NCBI GenBank assembly: GCA_051294375.1
Contig: CM119271.1
Location: 5,879,991-5,943,990, forward strand
Length of the DNA stretch: 64,000 nucleotides
Reading direction: 5' to 3'
Source of the DNA: Paraspadella gotoi
Lineage: Eukaryota; Chaetognatha
The position numbers were made by a program, and so were the translations under genes. Below are positions 33,905-46,205 of the stretch, in pieces. The stretch's first letter is position 1, and each line of letters starts with the position of its first letter. The notes below the pieces were generated by a model. The model was given only the letters and a program-made list of their open reading frames with translations. It searched no databases and had not been told where the DNA came from.

Positions 33905-36900
33905 ATGTCGGTCAACATGTCGCTTCGTGACGCGGCCGGATCCGAAAATAGCTCCATCGCCGCCTCACCCAGCGCCTGCACCTCTCAGATAAAGGATCGC
34001 CACTCCGATACAGGTGAGATGGTTCCTACCTTTGCTAATAGGTGTGTTCCACCTTGCGATTGGTTCCACAAATAAGATGAATCAGCTTTGTCTCACCTCC
34101 TTTGACTCTTGTTTTTAGAGCCACAAGCCTCAACGTCGTCTTCGACAGTGTCGGCCGACCAAGTCTCTGAAATCTCCTCGACAAAGTCCGCCAACAACCT
34201 GGCTGCCAAAGAATTGTTGGGATCATTGCTACTCAGGAACACCGAAGGTAAGCCGATTAATAAATTATCAGAGAGTCGCTGCTTGCAGTTAATTGAATTC
34301 GTAAAATAAGTGGACAGAACTTTTATCATTTGAATCAAGGTCGTAAGATTAATAGCCCGAGTCCGTTTACGAAAGACCCCAAAAGCAAGGCATTCTATAA
34401 TTTCACCCCGACATTCTACGCTAATCTTTTTTTAATTGTATCTTTCGATCCCCCGATTTTGAACGCCCGCTTGTCGAGAGGGTTAAGGATTACTTGTAAA
34501 TTGAGGTCTTGATTACGTCTTTGATCGATCTTTTTCCCCCCGAGTAAAATCTCTATTCGAATAAACAAATAAAACAAAAAAGTCGACAAACTGAACATTC
34601 AACAGATTGAGAACAAAACTAACTTTTGTTATTTCTTTGTACAAGCTTGAGATCACTTATTGCTTGTTTTGTTACCTTTTCTGCATGGTGATCATTCTTT
34701 ATTTTTCTGAGTCTTAACGTTCGCAGTGGTTTTCAATTATATTAATTTTTATTTGCATTGCTAATCATGTCATATAGCCTCCTATATACACTCCGACAGT
34801 ATGATTTTTTTCGTTTGTCGTTGTTGTTGTTGTTGTCGCCGCACGGCATATCTATGCAACCGTAAAATCTAAAGAGTTGAATGATTGTGGGTTTTGAAGG
34901 TCTCGGTTTGGCATTTCCTATGATGTATAATAATACATTCGATTTTCCTCTTTATTGATTAAAAAGTACTTAAAATTTGAGATGTTGCGCCGCATTACTT
35001 TTCATTTTACTTATCATGTCATTTATTCCTTATAGTTTATAAGATTTCTTTAAAAACAAAAGGCGTCACCAGTTGTCGCTTAGATTTGATTTTTAACAAA
35101 TGAGCAACAAACTATAGGCAAGTTATAAGCGTTTTTAACATAAGTAGGACAGACCGACGGATAGACATATTAGACATACCGACGGATCGACCGGCGGACC
35201 GACCGACCGACAAGTGACAAGTAAATATTGGTTCTAAAATATTTTACCAACTCTTCCCTTCCTTCAGGGATCATCTTCTTCATCAGTAGCGACGGAAAAA
35301 TCGAATTCGTGAGCGAAAATGTCACGCAAGCGTTGGGTTTCAAGCAAGACGATCTTCTAGGAAAGCGCATTTTTAGGTTCTTGTTTCATTTTTTTCAATT
35401 TTATACACCTCGTTCGTAACCAGCATTTTGAACCTTTCTTTCCGCAGCATCGTCTCGCATTCGGATCACGAACAGATCAAGACTCTTTTTCCTTCATCCT
35501 CCTCGACGTTTGCCACCGGGAGTGAGGAAGCCTTTGATTGGGACGCCGCTGCCAGCGGTCTATCCACGCAAAAGGGAAAGTCAAAAACCTTCAGATGTCG
35601 ACTAATCAAGAAAGGTGAGTCGATCCACCAAATACGAAGACTGATCCGAATAGACCACAAAATCCGCTAACTTTTGTGTTCATTTTTTTCCCCTTTAAAG
35701 TCGACGCGACTTCTTCAGCCACAAACCCGGCAATCGTTTTAGAATGGATGCAATTCACCGCCTACCTGACGCCGCACCCTCTACCGGTGGATCAAGACAT
35801 CGTCGACGTCCTCATCGGCGAAGGAAACGTCGGCGAAGCCACCAAACTTTGTCTGGTTCGATCGCCATGAATTTTTTAACCTACTGGATATTTATTTTTT
35901 TTTTTTAATTTCAAAATGTTAATTTTGCCTGTAATGTCTCAGCCACTGGTTTCTCTTTGCTTATTTCCTTTTTTTACTCCGTAGGTCTGCGTCGCGAAGA
36001 AGATCCCTTTCGAGGAGGCGACAACGTCGTTGATGTCCCGAAATTCCTCGCCGACTCCGGTTCCGTCTGTCGCGAATGTCGGTGCGGCCGCCCCGCCCCC
36101 CTTGCCGTCCGGCTTCACCACGAAGATGAACTCCCACGGAGTCGTTTTGGGTAAGGGACTACCTTTCTTATATCTTTCATTTTTTTAGACAGTAAAAGAA
36201 AAATGAACCAAAAAAAAGAATTACGAGGAATATAAATTTAAACTTTCCTTAATCATCTTAAGGAGTGGACAACCCCGGGCATCCATCTCTACTAGGACTC
36301 CCCCAATCAAATTTCGAAGCTTCAGTAATGCCCGAAGATGTCCCAATTTTTCGGCGGCATATCGCTGAAGTGACGTCCAAGCCTCAGTCCGAGACATGGT
36401 CTCAACCCTACCGCTTTCAAATTGCCAACCAGTTTTATTTCATTCAGAGCTGCTCTAAAGTGTTACAAAAGTACGTTTAAAAATTCTGGCCACTTTATAG
36501 CCAATATATTTATTAATAACGGATATTTAATTTTTCGCTAGATTCATTATTTCCAAGCATTCAATTCTCAATCCGGCACTCAAATCCTCTTTGCCGACGA
36601 AGGACGCCGACGCATCGGCAACTCCGACTGCGTTGACCTTAAACCGTCTTAAACAGGTTTGTGAATGTGTGAGTTTAAATCTTATATATATTTTATATAC
36701 ATTTTTGTCTTCATTTTCAATAATTATATCTTGTTTCCTAGCATCTCTCTGGAAATCCCTGTAAAACATCCCCCATGAGTGGTGTTTCGTCGACCATGGG
36801 GACCTCGATGCAGCATTCCAATTTGCAGCATTCTAATCTGCAGCAACCACAGCTGCAGGCGATGAACGACTTAATGAGACGCGCAGCCGCCGAGGCAATA

Positions 36901-39479
36901 TCCACCTCGAATACTGGGCCACCGTTATCGAATCAAATGGGCTTGGTGGATTTGTTGCAGCAAAAAAGAACACAAGCCGAAGAAAAGGTCGGTTGCCGAG
37001 ATTATTAAAAAAAATTTTAAGGACGCTTGTTATTTTATCTATCTTTTATATTTCAGAAAAAGATTTTCACTGCGAACACGATGTCACAGCCGGCCATTGG
37101 TAGACCACGTCTCAACATATCCATTGCTCAACAATTGCAAATGCAACATCTTCAAAAACAGCAACAGCAACAACAGTTGTTGCAATACAGAGGAGCAAGC
37201 CCAAAAATTGAGCCAACGAGTCATTCGGGTTCGTGTCCTGGCTTTTTTCGTTTGTAAGCGAATGCCGTGTAAAATTTTTTCAAAAAAAATTTAAATTTTC
37301 CAGAGCCTAGTCTCCAGATCAATGGGCAAGACATCCAGTTTCAGTCCCAGCAGCGCTTGATCCTCCAAACGCAACAACAGCTGCAGCAGCAGCAAATCCA
37401 GCTTCAGTTGTCTGCTCCGTCACCGGTAACGCCAAGCGGCAGCACGGTCAGCGCCTGCAGCAGTCTCGACGCGCGCCTCAACTTGCTCGGCCTTCAGACT
37501 CCGAACTCGCTCGGCCCCGTCACCTCTCCAAACACCGTCTTTTCCACCGCTTCATTGGCCAGTAACTCTCAAGGTCTGTAAGCAGAGAGTCTCGATATTT
37601 ACGACGGCCTATTAATTCTATAGGAACATCGAGAGAATACAGTAGAGAAGAAAAGAAAATAGGAAAATATAGAATTATAGATTTTTTAAATTTTTTAGTT
37701 CTTCGTCATTTCTTTCTTTATTTTTATTGTTGTTGTCTTTTATAAACTTTTTTCTCTCTCCTCTTCTCTCTCCAGACCTCGTTGGAGTCAAAACGGAAGG
37801 CGGCGTTCTTCCCTCCGACCCTGACTCACCGGGGATCAACGTCAACGAGGACAAGCGGGAGTCCGGCTCCGCGATTCTCAAGCAACTCCTCAGCCAGAAG
37901 GACGACGACGATTTCGAGGCGCAGCGGGAAAGGACGGTGAAGAGGTCGCTCGAGATCAAGAAGCAGGAGGAGTTCGAGCACGGCGTTCACGGTCAGTCGT
38001 AGATCCTTTTTTTTCGCCTTTTGGTCAGATTCCTGATGTCCGATGGGGCATTGGGTCATTTAGGTAAGTAGACAGGGATTTCGATATGAAACCAAGGTGG
38101 AATTTATTTGTAGAAAACAGACTAGAAGACGGATATAAAATCTACAATGCAAGTGGATCAGAGACGTGGGTAAAATTTCCAGGCGGATGGAAGCCCATCC
38201 GCCTATTGGCCGGTTCCACCTGGATCTCGACCAATCAGAGAGCTTGATTCCATTTTGGTGATTTCTCCCCGAATCTTTAATCCGGTTCCATTTGATTCCA
38301 CCTTTTGAGTTTCTGTTTCTCCTGTAATGGGGTAATGAGTAATATTATTATACTTGAGACAGAAGTCGACAAATTGGCTTTTTATTCGGCTTGTGATCTT
38401 CGATATTATTCTTTACATAGCAACATAATGAATTAATGATAAACGAAATAAACATAAACGAAATTTGCGAATTCTTTAATTCCTTGTCGCTGTTATGAAA
38501 CGCGAGTTGACTGAATAGTGAATATAAATTAAACTTTAGCTTTTAAACATTAAAATCCTAGTGAAAATTGAAGTCCTCGACGAAACTCGCGAGAAAAGCG
38601 TGACGACGACGACGTCGAAAGAATCCGAAGATTGCCACCTCCTCAAGCAGCTATTGGGTAAGTTAGTGACGAACTCATTTGCTTTTGTGCGAACTTATTT
38701 TTTTTCTGTACTTCGCTTGATAGGCAAAGATGGCGACGACGATGAGGCTAACGACGTCGACATGGACTCCAAGAACCTGTCGTCCTTTTCGCTCAATCGC
38801 GCCTCCCCTACTCCCCCCTTCCCCGATTCCCCTTCGGCCGGAGCTGCTCCGAAACCGCAGAATCCCCTCCATGCACGACCGCAGCACAAGAAGTCCCTCA
38901 AACGGAAACTGGGCGCGGACGACGTTAATGGAAACAACCGACAGGAGAAGGTAAATGATCGAGGGGACTTGGGCTTTTTTCATTTCGATTGTTGTATTTA
39001 GGAACTTAACCTCCCATTCGTCTCATTTAACGCAGGACGTTCTCCTCCGCGAACTGCTGGCTCGCAAGTCGGAAGCCACGCCCAGTGTCAAGACTCGAGA
39101 AGCGGTTGGTTTGAAAGTTGTTATGTTTTCGTTGATAAACCATAAGAGTTAAGGACGATGTTTTAGTTTATTTCCGTCTATTATTTCTCTTCTCGCATCC
39201 TTTCCCTTTTTCTTCATTCTTCAATCTTCGTCCTCAGACTTCCACCGGCGCCCGACTACCCCAAGACCGCCTCCCTGCGCCCGAGACGCTCCAGTCACGC
39301 CTGCGGTGCCACGGTTCCACTTACGACGCTGGAGACGCCAACAACAACGGGAGCGTCGGCGTCGGTGGTGACTTCGGGATGTCGCTGGCAGACTCGATGC
39401 TCAACGCCGGAGTTTCCGCCGCCGCAAGGACGGAAGGTTTGTTTAGAATTGAGTGCTTTTTTTAAACGAAAATGGACGA

Positions 39480-39532
<53 letters not shown>

Positions 39533-39539
39533 ACACTCT

Positions 39540-39593
<54 letters not shown>

Positions 39594-39594
39594 C

Positions 39595-39661
<67 letters not shown>

Positions 39662-39664
39662 CCT

Positions 39665-39744
<80 letters not shown>

Positions 39745-42700
39745 TCTCTCTCACACACACACACACTCTCTTTCTCCCCTCCATCCCTTAGTCTCCTTCT
39801 CTCTTCCCCACGACTCATCCACCTTTTTCGCGAGCGAGACGGCGGTCTCCTCCACGACCGAGGACGAGCTCCTCGACCAGATTCTCGAAGACGCCGTTGA
39901 GCTCGAGGGCAACTACTCCGGTGAGAAAGACCACATTTTTTATTTTATTATCGTTTTCTCGTTTTTTTTGTTTTTTTTTCATAGCTTTACGTTTTAAAGT
40001 ACCGATCTCTCTGTTCCCCTATTTGTTTTTCAACTTTTTTTTTTTTGCTTCCCTAAATCTAAATCTAAATACGCATCCTTTTTCCTCTTGTCGTGTGACT
40101 CATCGTTGACAATTTGCTTTTAATTTCGTCCTGTCCCTGTCCCTGTCTCTCTCTGTCTCTGTCTCTCTCTTTTTCTTTCTTTCTTTCTTTCTTTCTTTCC
40201 TTCCTTCCTCATCCTGTCCGTCTTCCCTTTGATGTCATTACCATGGTGACAGTGACGAAACCCGCGGACAGCACCACCTCCGCCGTGATGAATCCCGATA
40301 TCCCTCCATCAGGATTCGATGGTCAGTCTGCGAGGGTGTTGGTTGTGTTCTCTTTCTTTTGTGCTTTTTATGTTTAATGTTTTTATGTACGTACGTGCAC
40401 GCCCGCCTTGTGGCGGTGAATCTATTCGAAAAAATGTTAACTTCTTTTTTTGGCATAAAAGGATTAGTAAATAGTGATCTTGATTAGCTTTAATTTATTT
40501 TAGAAAAACAACTTTAGAGGTGGTATAAAGAACATGCCAGAGCATGCTTTTTATTAGTCTATAGTTTAGACTTCATACATAATCCGTATAATACGACAAA
40601 AATCACCTCGCCTCTCGCTCTCTTCTTTAATTCAAGTCTCACCCGAGGGTCGTCAATATCGTCGAACGTGCCAGATGTTTTCGAGATATTGTCGCATTCA
40701 CTTCACCACCACCCCCCCAACCTAATTTTAGTAAAACGTCACTGCTTTATAGATGGTTTTCGTTAGATTCAAGATTTATTATTTATTTATTTATTCTTTA
40801 TTCAATATATTGAAAGTTGTAACGTCTCTTCCACTCTCTTCCAGCATCTGGTTCCTCGTCCTTCTCCGATTCTACTTCCGGTCTTCTCGTCGATTCCATC
40901 GTGGATTTGAACCAAAAAGATTTGGTCGCCGTCCCCGAACGCGACTCCGAGACTCTCAAGATCATCGAATCTTTCGCTCAGGTGAGAGAGACGGGGGGAT
41001 AGGGGGACGTGAGAACGCGTATAACGATTTCACCCCACCAACCTCAACCCCCCACCTCCCCGCAATCTCAGAATCCAAATCTGCTTCTGACCAAACCTCC
41101 GGCGACGTTGACGTCGCCCGACTCAATCGTTTGCGCCGAGGAGGAACGCCTCGCCATCGGTGGCATTCAGTCGCTGCTCATGGATCAGACGCGGGGTCTC
41201 GTCCTGGGTCAGTTTCTTTTCTTTTCTTTATTCCCTCCCCCCACTCGCCCTACTATTTCCCCACCTCTGACTCTTTCCGATTTTTTCTTTAAAAGATTCG
41301 GGCTTCAACGCTGCTATTTTCTCTTTCCATCTCGCATAATGACAAAACCTCTTATTTAAAGCAGATGGTCAATCTTCAACCATGACCAACGCGGACGCGG
41401 GAAACGTTTCCTTCGCTCTGCAAAACCAGCCTTTCCTACAGCAACAACAGCCGCCCCAGCAGCCGCAACAGGAACTGCAGCCTGACCAACTGTTGGTCGG
41501 GCTCTCGCAAACTCAACCGAGTTTAGAATCTAACCAAGTTTTGGATGAGAGCGAAAGTTCTTGGATCGTTGAAGCTTTCGGTTTTTCGAATTTAACTAGG
41601 TATTTGTTTGGTATTGTATTGTATTTTATCGTATTGTATTGTTTGGTATTCATATTGTATTTGTAATCGGCAATTTTTTCGTAACTTGTGAATAATTCGC
41701 TTTCTCGAAACAGTCAATCTTCGTGTAACAACAATCTCATCTCGCCGAATGAGTCGCTTCTGCCCTCCGCCTCTGCAACGACGAGACTGGATCCCCCGCC
41801 CACTTATTCACAGACGAGTGAGACACTTGATTTGAGGATCCGAAAATTAACTGTTTTTCTTCGTTACGTATAATCGTATATCCAAACCTTTTTTTTTCGT
41901 TTCCTTTGTCCTCAGCTTCACTGCGAAACAAAAATCAGGTCTTGCTAGACGCTTCGTCCCTCCCGCGTTCGATCGTCTCCGCCGGCGTGCAGCGCGGCAC
42001 GACGCAGCCCGGGTTTTCGTCGGGCGAAAGCGGCTCTCAAATCGTCCTGCAAAATTCCAACCCTGGATCGCAGCAAATTCATCTCCTTCTTCAGCAACAG
42101 CCGCGGACAGCCATGTCGGCGAGATCCCTGCCAGACACTTCCTCGATCACGATGCAAGTCAACAACAACAACAACAATCATCTAGTCCAAGTGGGAATTC
42201 AGAACAATAATAACAACCACAACCACTTGATGCAAGCGGGAATAACATCCAACACGGATCTATACAATCGAAATCGACTTCTTCAGGTTAGAACTTAGAC
42301 AGTTATTGAATTGTGTTGCGATCAGCGATATTCTATAAGTTATATAACTATTTAAAGTTTTTAAGTTTATGTGGCTATTTTACTCGTTAATCACGTTAAT
42401 TCAAATAATTAATTAATTAATCAATTAGTTCAAATGATTTACTTGTATTATTTTATGTTCATTGAACAGTGTTCAATGCTTGTTAAATGTCAGAATTGTC
42501 AAAATTCCAGCTTATTCTCGACCACAAATATTAAATAGTAGCGTTTATTAATTTTATTTGATTTAAACCTAATTTAGGAGCAGAAAGAGCGTCTCTTGGA
42601 GAACCAGCGCCAGCAGACGTCGTTCCAGACTTCGCCAGGTTCCTTCGCCTACCCGGAACCGGGCAACCTCAATTCTGGCAATATTCCTTCGAATTTCATG

Positions 42701-43452
42701 TGTGTAAAGATTGTAGGATTGGCTTGAAATTAACTTTTTTTTTTTAAATTTCATTACCAAAGTTTCACCTCCCCCACCCTTTCTCCATTTTTAGCGACAT
42801 AATGAATTCCGGGATGGTGCCGAACGTGTCCCTTGAGAGAAATTGTCCTGCCCCTTCAAGTTCTTCGTCGGTGTCGTTTTCTTCCGACTCTTTAACGGGT
42901 CTCATCACCGGTCCCCCTGCCGGTCCCCCCGCTGGGCCGGGCCCGCCCCACTCCCACGCTACTCACTCCCGCGCCTCCCTACTTTCTCCCGGCAACAACT
43001 CTGCCAACATGTTTTCTTGGAACAACAATAACCAGTTTCTCGACTCAAACGCCGGAATGTTGGTGCCTTCCGTCGGTAACGAAATGCTGCAGCCGCAACA
43101 GCAGTTACACATGACGTCCGTGCCACCCAGTGGCTTCGACGGATCCCTCGCCAATATGCAGCTTCAGCCGAACACCGGCGGACGCGCTCGAGGCAGGGGG
43201 CGCGGTCGTGGTCGAGGATCCGCGACCGGGTTCGGGAGCAGAGGACGCGGCATCCAACCGGCCGGAATCCGGGCAACCTTCGCGCCCGACTCTCTCGACG
43301 GGAGGCGTCGGCAAGTAGTGGCCGGCGTATTCGGCCAGGACAGTCGAGTTTCGCCGACTTCGGTCCAAAGTTCGGCAAACGCCAACGCGCAACGACCAAC
43401 TGCCGGACAGCGCAATAGCTTGTTACAACAGCTGTTGCAAACATCCGAGTAA
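33905..43452 (+). CDS. p160/SRC-family nuclear receptor coactivator (NCOA-like)
   Basis: 25 exons with every phase consistent, about 1,537 residues. Start 33905 has an in-frame TGA just before it. Exons include 34119-34247, 35268-35376, 35448-35614, 35701-35855, 35985-36150, 36263-36470, 36742-36987, 37776-37991, 38562-38657, 39036-39104, 41916-42286 and 42795-43452. Residues about 66-155 are a PAS domain (IIFFISSDGKIEFVSENVTQ, ALGFKQDDLLG) very like NCOA1-3. The next block (LCLVCVAKKIPFEE, MNSHGVVLG, PYRFQIANQFYFIQS) matches the second PAS region. Three LxxLL nuclear-receptor boxes follow (AILKQLLSQ, HLLKQLLGK, VLLRELLAR), then Gln/Asn-rich tracts, an Arg-Gly run, and a terminal LLQQLLQTSE. 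The family binds liganded nuclear receptors and recruits acetyltransferases. I find no basic helix-loop-helix before the PAS domain. Confidence 0.9.
35050..35215. repeat. Dispersed repeat copy 2 (p160 intron)
   Basis: Partner of 125-385: shares GTCGCTTAGATT, TTTTTAACATAA and the GACAGACCGACGGATAGACA-type tail, which here runs into a (GACCGACCGGCG)-like array just before exon 3. Non-coding. Confidence 0.45.
39480..39778. repeat. Long (TC)n tract in a p160 intron
   Basis: About 290 bases of almost pure TC with a few CC or TT interruptions, ending in a short CA run, inside the intron 39437-39791. It opens long Ser/Leu or Glu/Arg frames on both strands that are artefacts. A second pyrimidine tract follows at 40130-40210 in the next introns. 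Confidence 0.97.
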
Positions 43453-45001
43453 AGGCGGTGTTTTGAAAAAATAGTCAGAAGTTAAGATATATAAATCATA
43501 TATATCTTAATGTTGAATTCTAATGATGGTAAAGCTTATAGAAAAGAAAAAACCAACTACAAAAATAACACAACAACAAGAGTAACAAGAGTAACCTTTG
43601 CATATATAGTCTATTTTATTGGTGTTTTAATGAATTGATTTGGAATGAAATTGATAAAACAGATTTGTTAGTTTGGTCGTATACAGGAAGAGCGGATTAT
43701 CGTTATTTTTTTTGTCCTTTTTTTTGTTTTTTGTATATTTATCCACGATTTTAAACTGTTCACTAAACACGGCAGAGAGAAATATCCCATATCGTACGAA
43801 CGGTTTCTTTGCTTCAAATCACGTTTGCTCTACCTTTTGTGATGGTTTTTAGCCGGATCTGCTTACAGCAGATTCCGGCTATATAATTCACTTTGTCGAT
43901 CCGTCCCCCCAATCTTGTCGGTCATCCACTGAGATCATGCCAGAAGATCAAATTATGAAAAATTATATTAAAAAAATTGTTGTCCGTCTGTCCGTCCGTC
44001 CGTCCGTCCGTCCTTAACAATGAACGCCTATAGTGGATGAGGCGATTTACTTGAAATTTTGTATGTGAGTAATCAAGTAGAAATCAAGTTTCGATGGAAT
44101 CGTCGAGTGGAAATGAGTTTAAATTGAAAAAACAAAAAAACTGTTTCACTATTTGATTATGCCTTTTATTAAAAGTGCAAAATAATAATTAATTAATTAA
44201 TTAATCAATTAATTAGTTATCTGATCATCTGCAAACCGCTAATCATCGTGGGCAGATCCGGCATTGTTTCCTACAGTTTACTTGTTGGTTAGTTTAGCCA
44301 AATTTCTTTTTTTCTTAAAGTTTTTCGGATTTAAAAAACCACAAAAATGACACACTTTTCGAAAACGACATTTTTAATCGTTCTGTATTTTTTACTGCAA
44401 ATAGCCCAGAGGCATTGTAACAAAGTTGACTGTGTTACTTAGCGATTACCTAGTCAGTAACCCTAATGTGTTTCATCATTCCAGTTTACCTGAAATGTCT
44501 CGTTTATAAAAAAAAAAAAGTTTATCGCCTGAAGTTTTTCGTTTGTTTGATGACATAGAATTTTGTTTCGCTTTTAAAAATATACAATTCGCTACCCTTC
44601 GTCGTTTTGATACAGGTGTACAATTGTGTCATTGTAAAGAAAAAAATGTAGGAAAATAAATGGCTTGGTGATACCAAGATTTCATTGTTATCTTAGTTTT
44701 TCTTCGGTTTAGTTTGGTTATTTTAAGTCAAATATGCCTAATTATGACGGAATATCTATTAATGTAGGTTTTCAAAAAGGAAAAACGTTAAAAATGTTTA
44801 ACGAAAATTTTCTATTTCACGATATCAGGATTATTGTGACAAAAATCATTTAAAGCGTCGTTAACCGTAATACCAATCAACGGGACTATGCAGTAGAACA
44901 TGCCAGAATTGTTAAATACAGCAATTGAATTTAATTGGTTCGCTAAAATTCGAGAAATTACATTTATACTGATTACAATTTTCGAGGCAAACGTAACGCT
45001 G
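43453..45001. other. Intergenic between converging p160 and lipocalin genes
   Basis: Contains the p160 3' UTR, the complete short element at 43852-44262, and AT-rich sequence. No coding exon is recognised between the element and the lipocalin stop. Confidence 0.6.
43852..44262 (+). mobile_element. Complete GCCGGATCTGC-ended short element
   Basis: A 411-base non-coding unit with perfect 11-base terminal inverted repeats GCCGGATCTGC (43852-43862) and GCAGATCCGGC (44252-44262). Inside are a GTCC(GTCC)n run (43981-44014), the phrase GATGAGGCGATTTACTTGAA, and an ATTA-rich 3' part. Fragments of the same family lie at 2375-2550, 59278-59355 and 60617-60690. It looks like a MITE-type non-autonomous DNA transposon. 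A clear target-site duplication is not visible. Confidence 0.65.
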
Positions 45002-46205
45002 TTACTCGTTGCAGCAGCAGCAGCAACAGCAAACCGTTATCAATCCAATCAACACCACCGCTGCCACTGAGGAGATTAGGTAGATGCCAGGTAAGGAAAT
45101 TTCCGCGAACACGTCCCCTTCCTGACAAACCGAGGAAATTCATTTCCAAGTTTAATCCTTAAATTCCTGGCAATTCTTGCAATCACCTGAACAAAATTGC
45201 ATCGCCCATCTTGTTCCTCGGCGACAGTGTAGATGGCTCGGAAACAACTGTGTTTGTCGGTCCAGTCCTTGAGACGATCGTTGGACTGTTCGCTAGGATG
45301 ATCCCTTAGGGGAAAACACTCGTCAGTCTTATCGTTTCGTTAGTAATTCATCATTTGCGTTTTTAATTACTAACACTTACAGTTTTGTAAGCAGGAATAG
45401 ATGGGAGTAATCTAAGTTACATTCAGACTCGAACACGTCGGAGGTGCAAGAGTACAAGATAGCGTACGAATTGTAATCCGTATCCATTACCCAAAGTCGA
45501 GTCAAACCTGCAGATAAACGAGAAACAAAATTGCGACAGATAAACCGAGAAATAGCGGCACGACTGAAAACGTATTTATATTTAGAAGAAGTAATAACTT
45601 ATATTTTTATTATTATATATTTTTTTCTTTTATTGTATTCGATACCTCCCAAATTTCCGAAAGAACTCAGGATTCCTTGGGCCTTGAAAACTCGTTTAGC
45701 CTTCGGCTCCTCGTCGTCTTCGACGTCTACCAAAAAGGCCTTTTGTTTATTGCAAAATCCGATTCCGGCGAATTTCATGAAGTAAGACTGAAGGAGGAGT
45801 ATCGAAGTTATTTAATACATTCTTCAATCTAATTTCTATTTAAATTTCGATTTTCTAGGTTTTAATATTTCCTCTCTTCTTTTTTTTTTTTTTTTTTTTG
45901 TATTTTTAAATCAATCAATCAATCAATCAATGGAAACAAATTTTACTAACGATGTACGTAAGAATCCTTCCATCGCTTTGAGGTATAAATCGGAAATTCA
46001 TGTTGGTCTCTTTGTAGTCGGAGAAAGGGTTAGAAAAAGGCGATTCGAAGCTTTTGGTCGTGACGTACCAGTCGCCGTAAAACTAGTCAATAGCGGAATG
46101 GATTTTAAAAAAATGTTTTAGCGCTTAGCGTCTCTGCCCCGTGATTCTAACCTGTTCTGGTTGAAAATCCTTCATAACTTCGATATTTCGAACGGCGCAT
46201 GGATT
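45002..46205 (-). CDS. Lipocalin (apolipoprotein D-like) with C-terminal membrane anchor
   Basis: Six minus-strand exons in transcript order: 46152-46205, 45951-46082, 45646-45787, 45381-45507, 45187-45304, 45002-45121. They give 230 residues and a TAA stop. The N-terminal lipocalin hallmark is present (CAVRNIEVMKDF, then FYGDWYVTTKS with the G-x-W motif). WVMDTDYNSYAILYSC is the conserved second motif, and Cys residues are placed for disulphides. Lipocalins bind small hydrophobic ligands in a beta-barrel. Unusually, the last exon adds a hydrophobic helix (GIYLISSVAAVVLIGLITV) and then seven consecutive cysteines and NE. It therefore looks like a surface-anchored lipocalin with a palmitoylatable tail (inference). 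The signal-peptide exon is not settled. ATG at 46826 (exon 46796-46826, MLKIFAILCA) is a candidate, but its phase needs one more exon of 3n+2 bases. Confidence 0.82.

Noticed and set aside
39365-39997. Several long Ser/Leu and Arg/Glu open frames on both strands.
   Set aside because: They arise from the TC microsatellite, which has no stops in most frames. The true coding parts are the exons on either side.
45014-45090. A plus-strand Gln-rich exon (CAG repeats, then a TAG) that could be an alternative last exon of the p160 gene.
   Set aside because: The same bases on the minus strand are the final exon of the lipocalin, joined in phase with five other exons. The CAG run is simply the complement of its cysteine codons.
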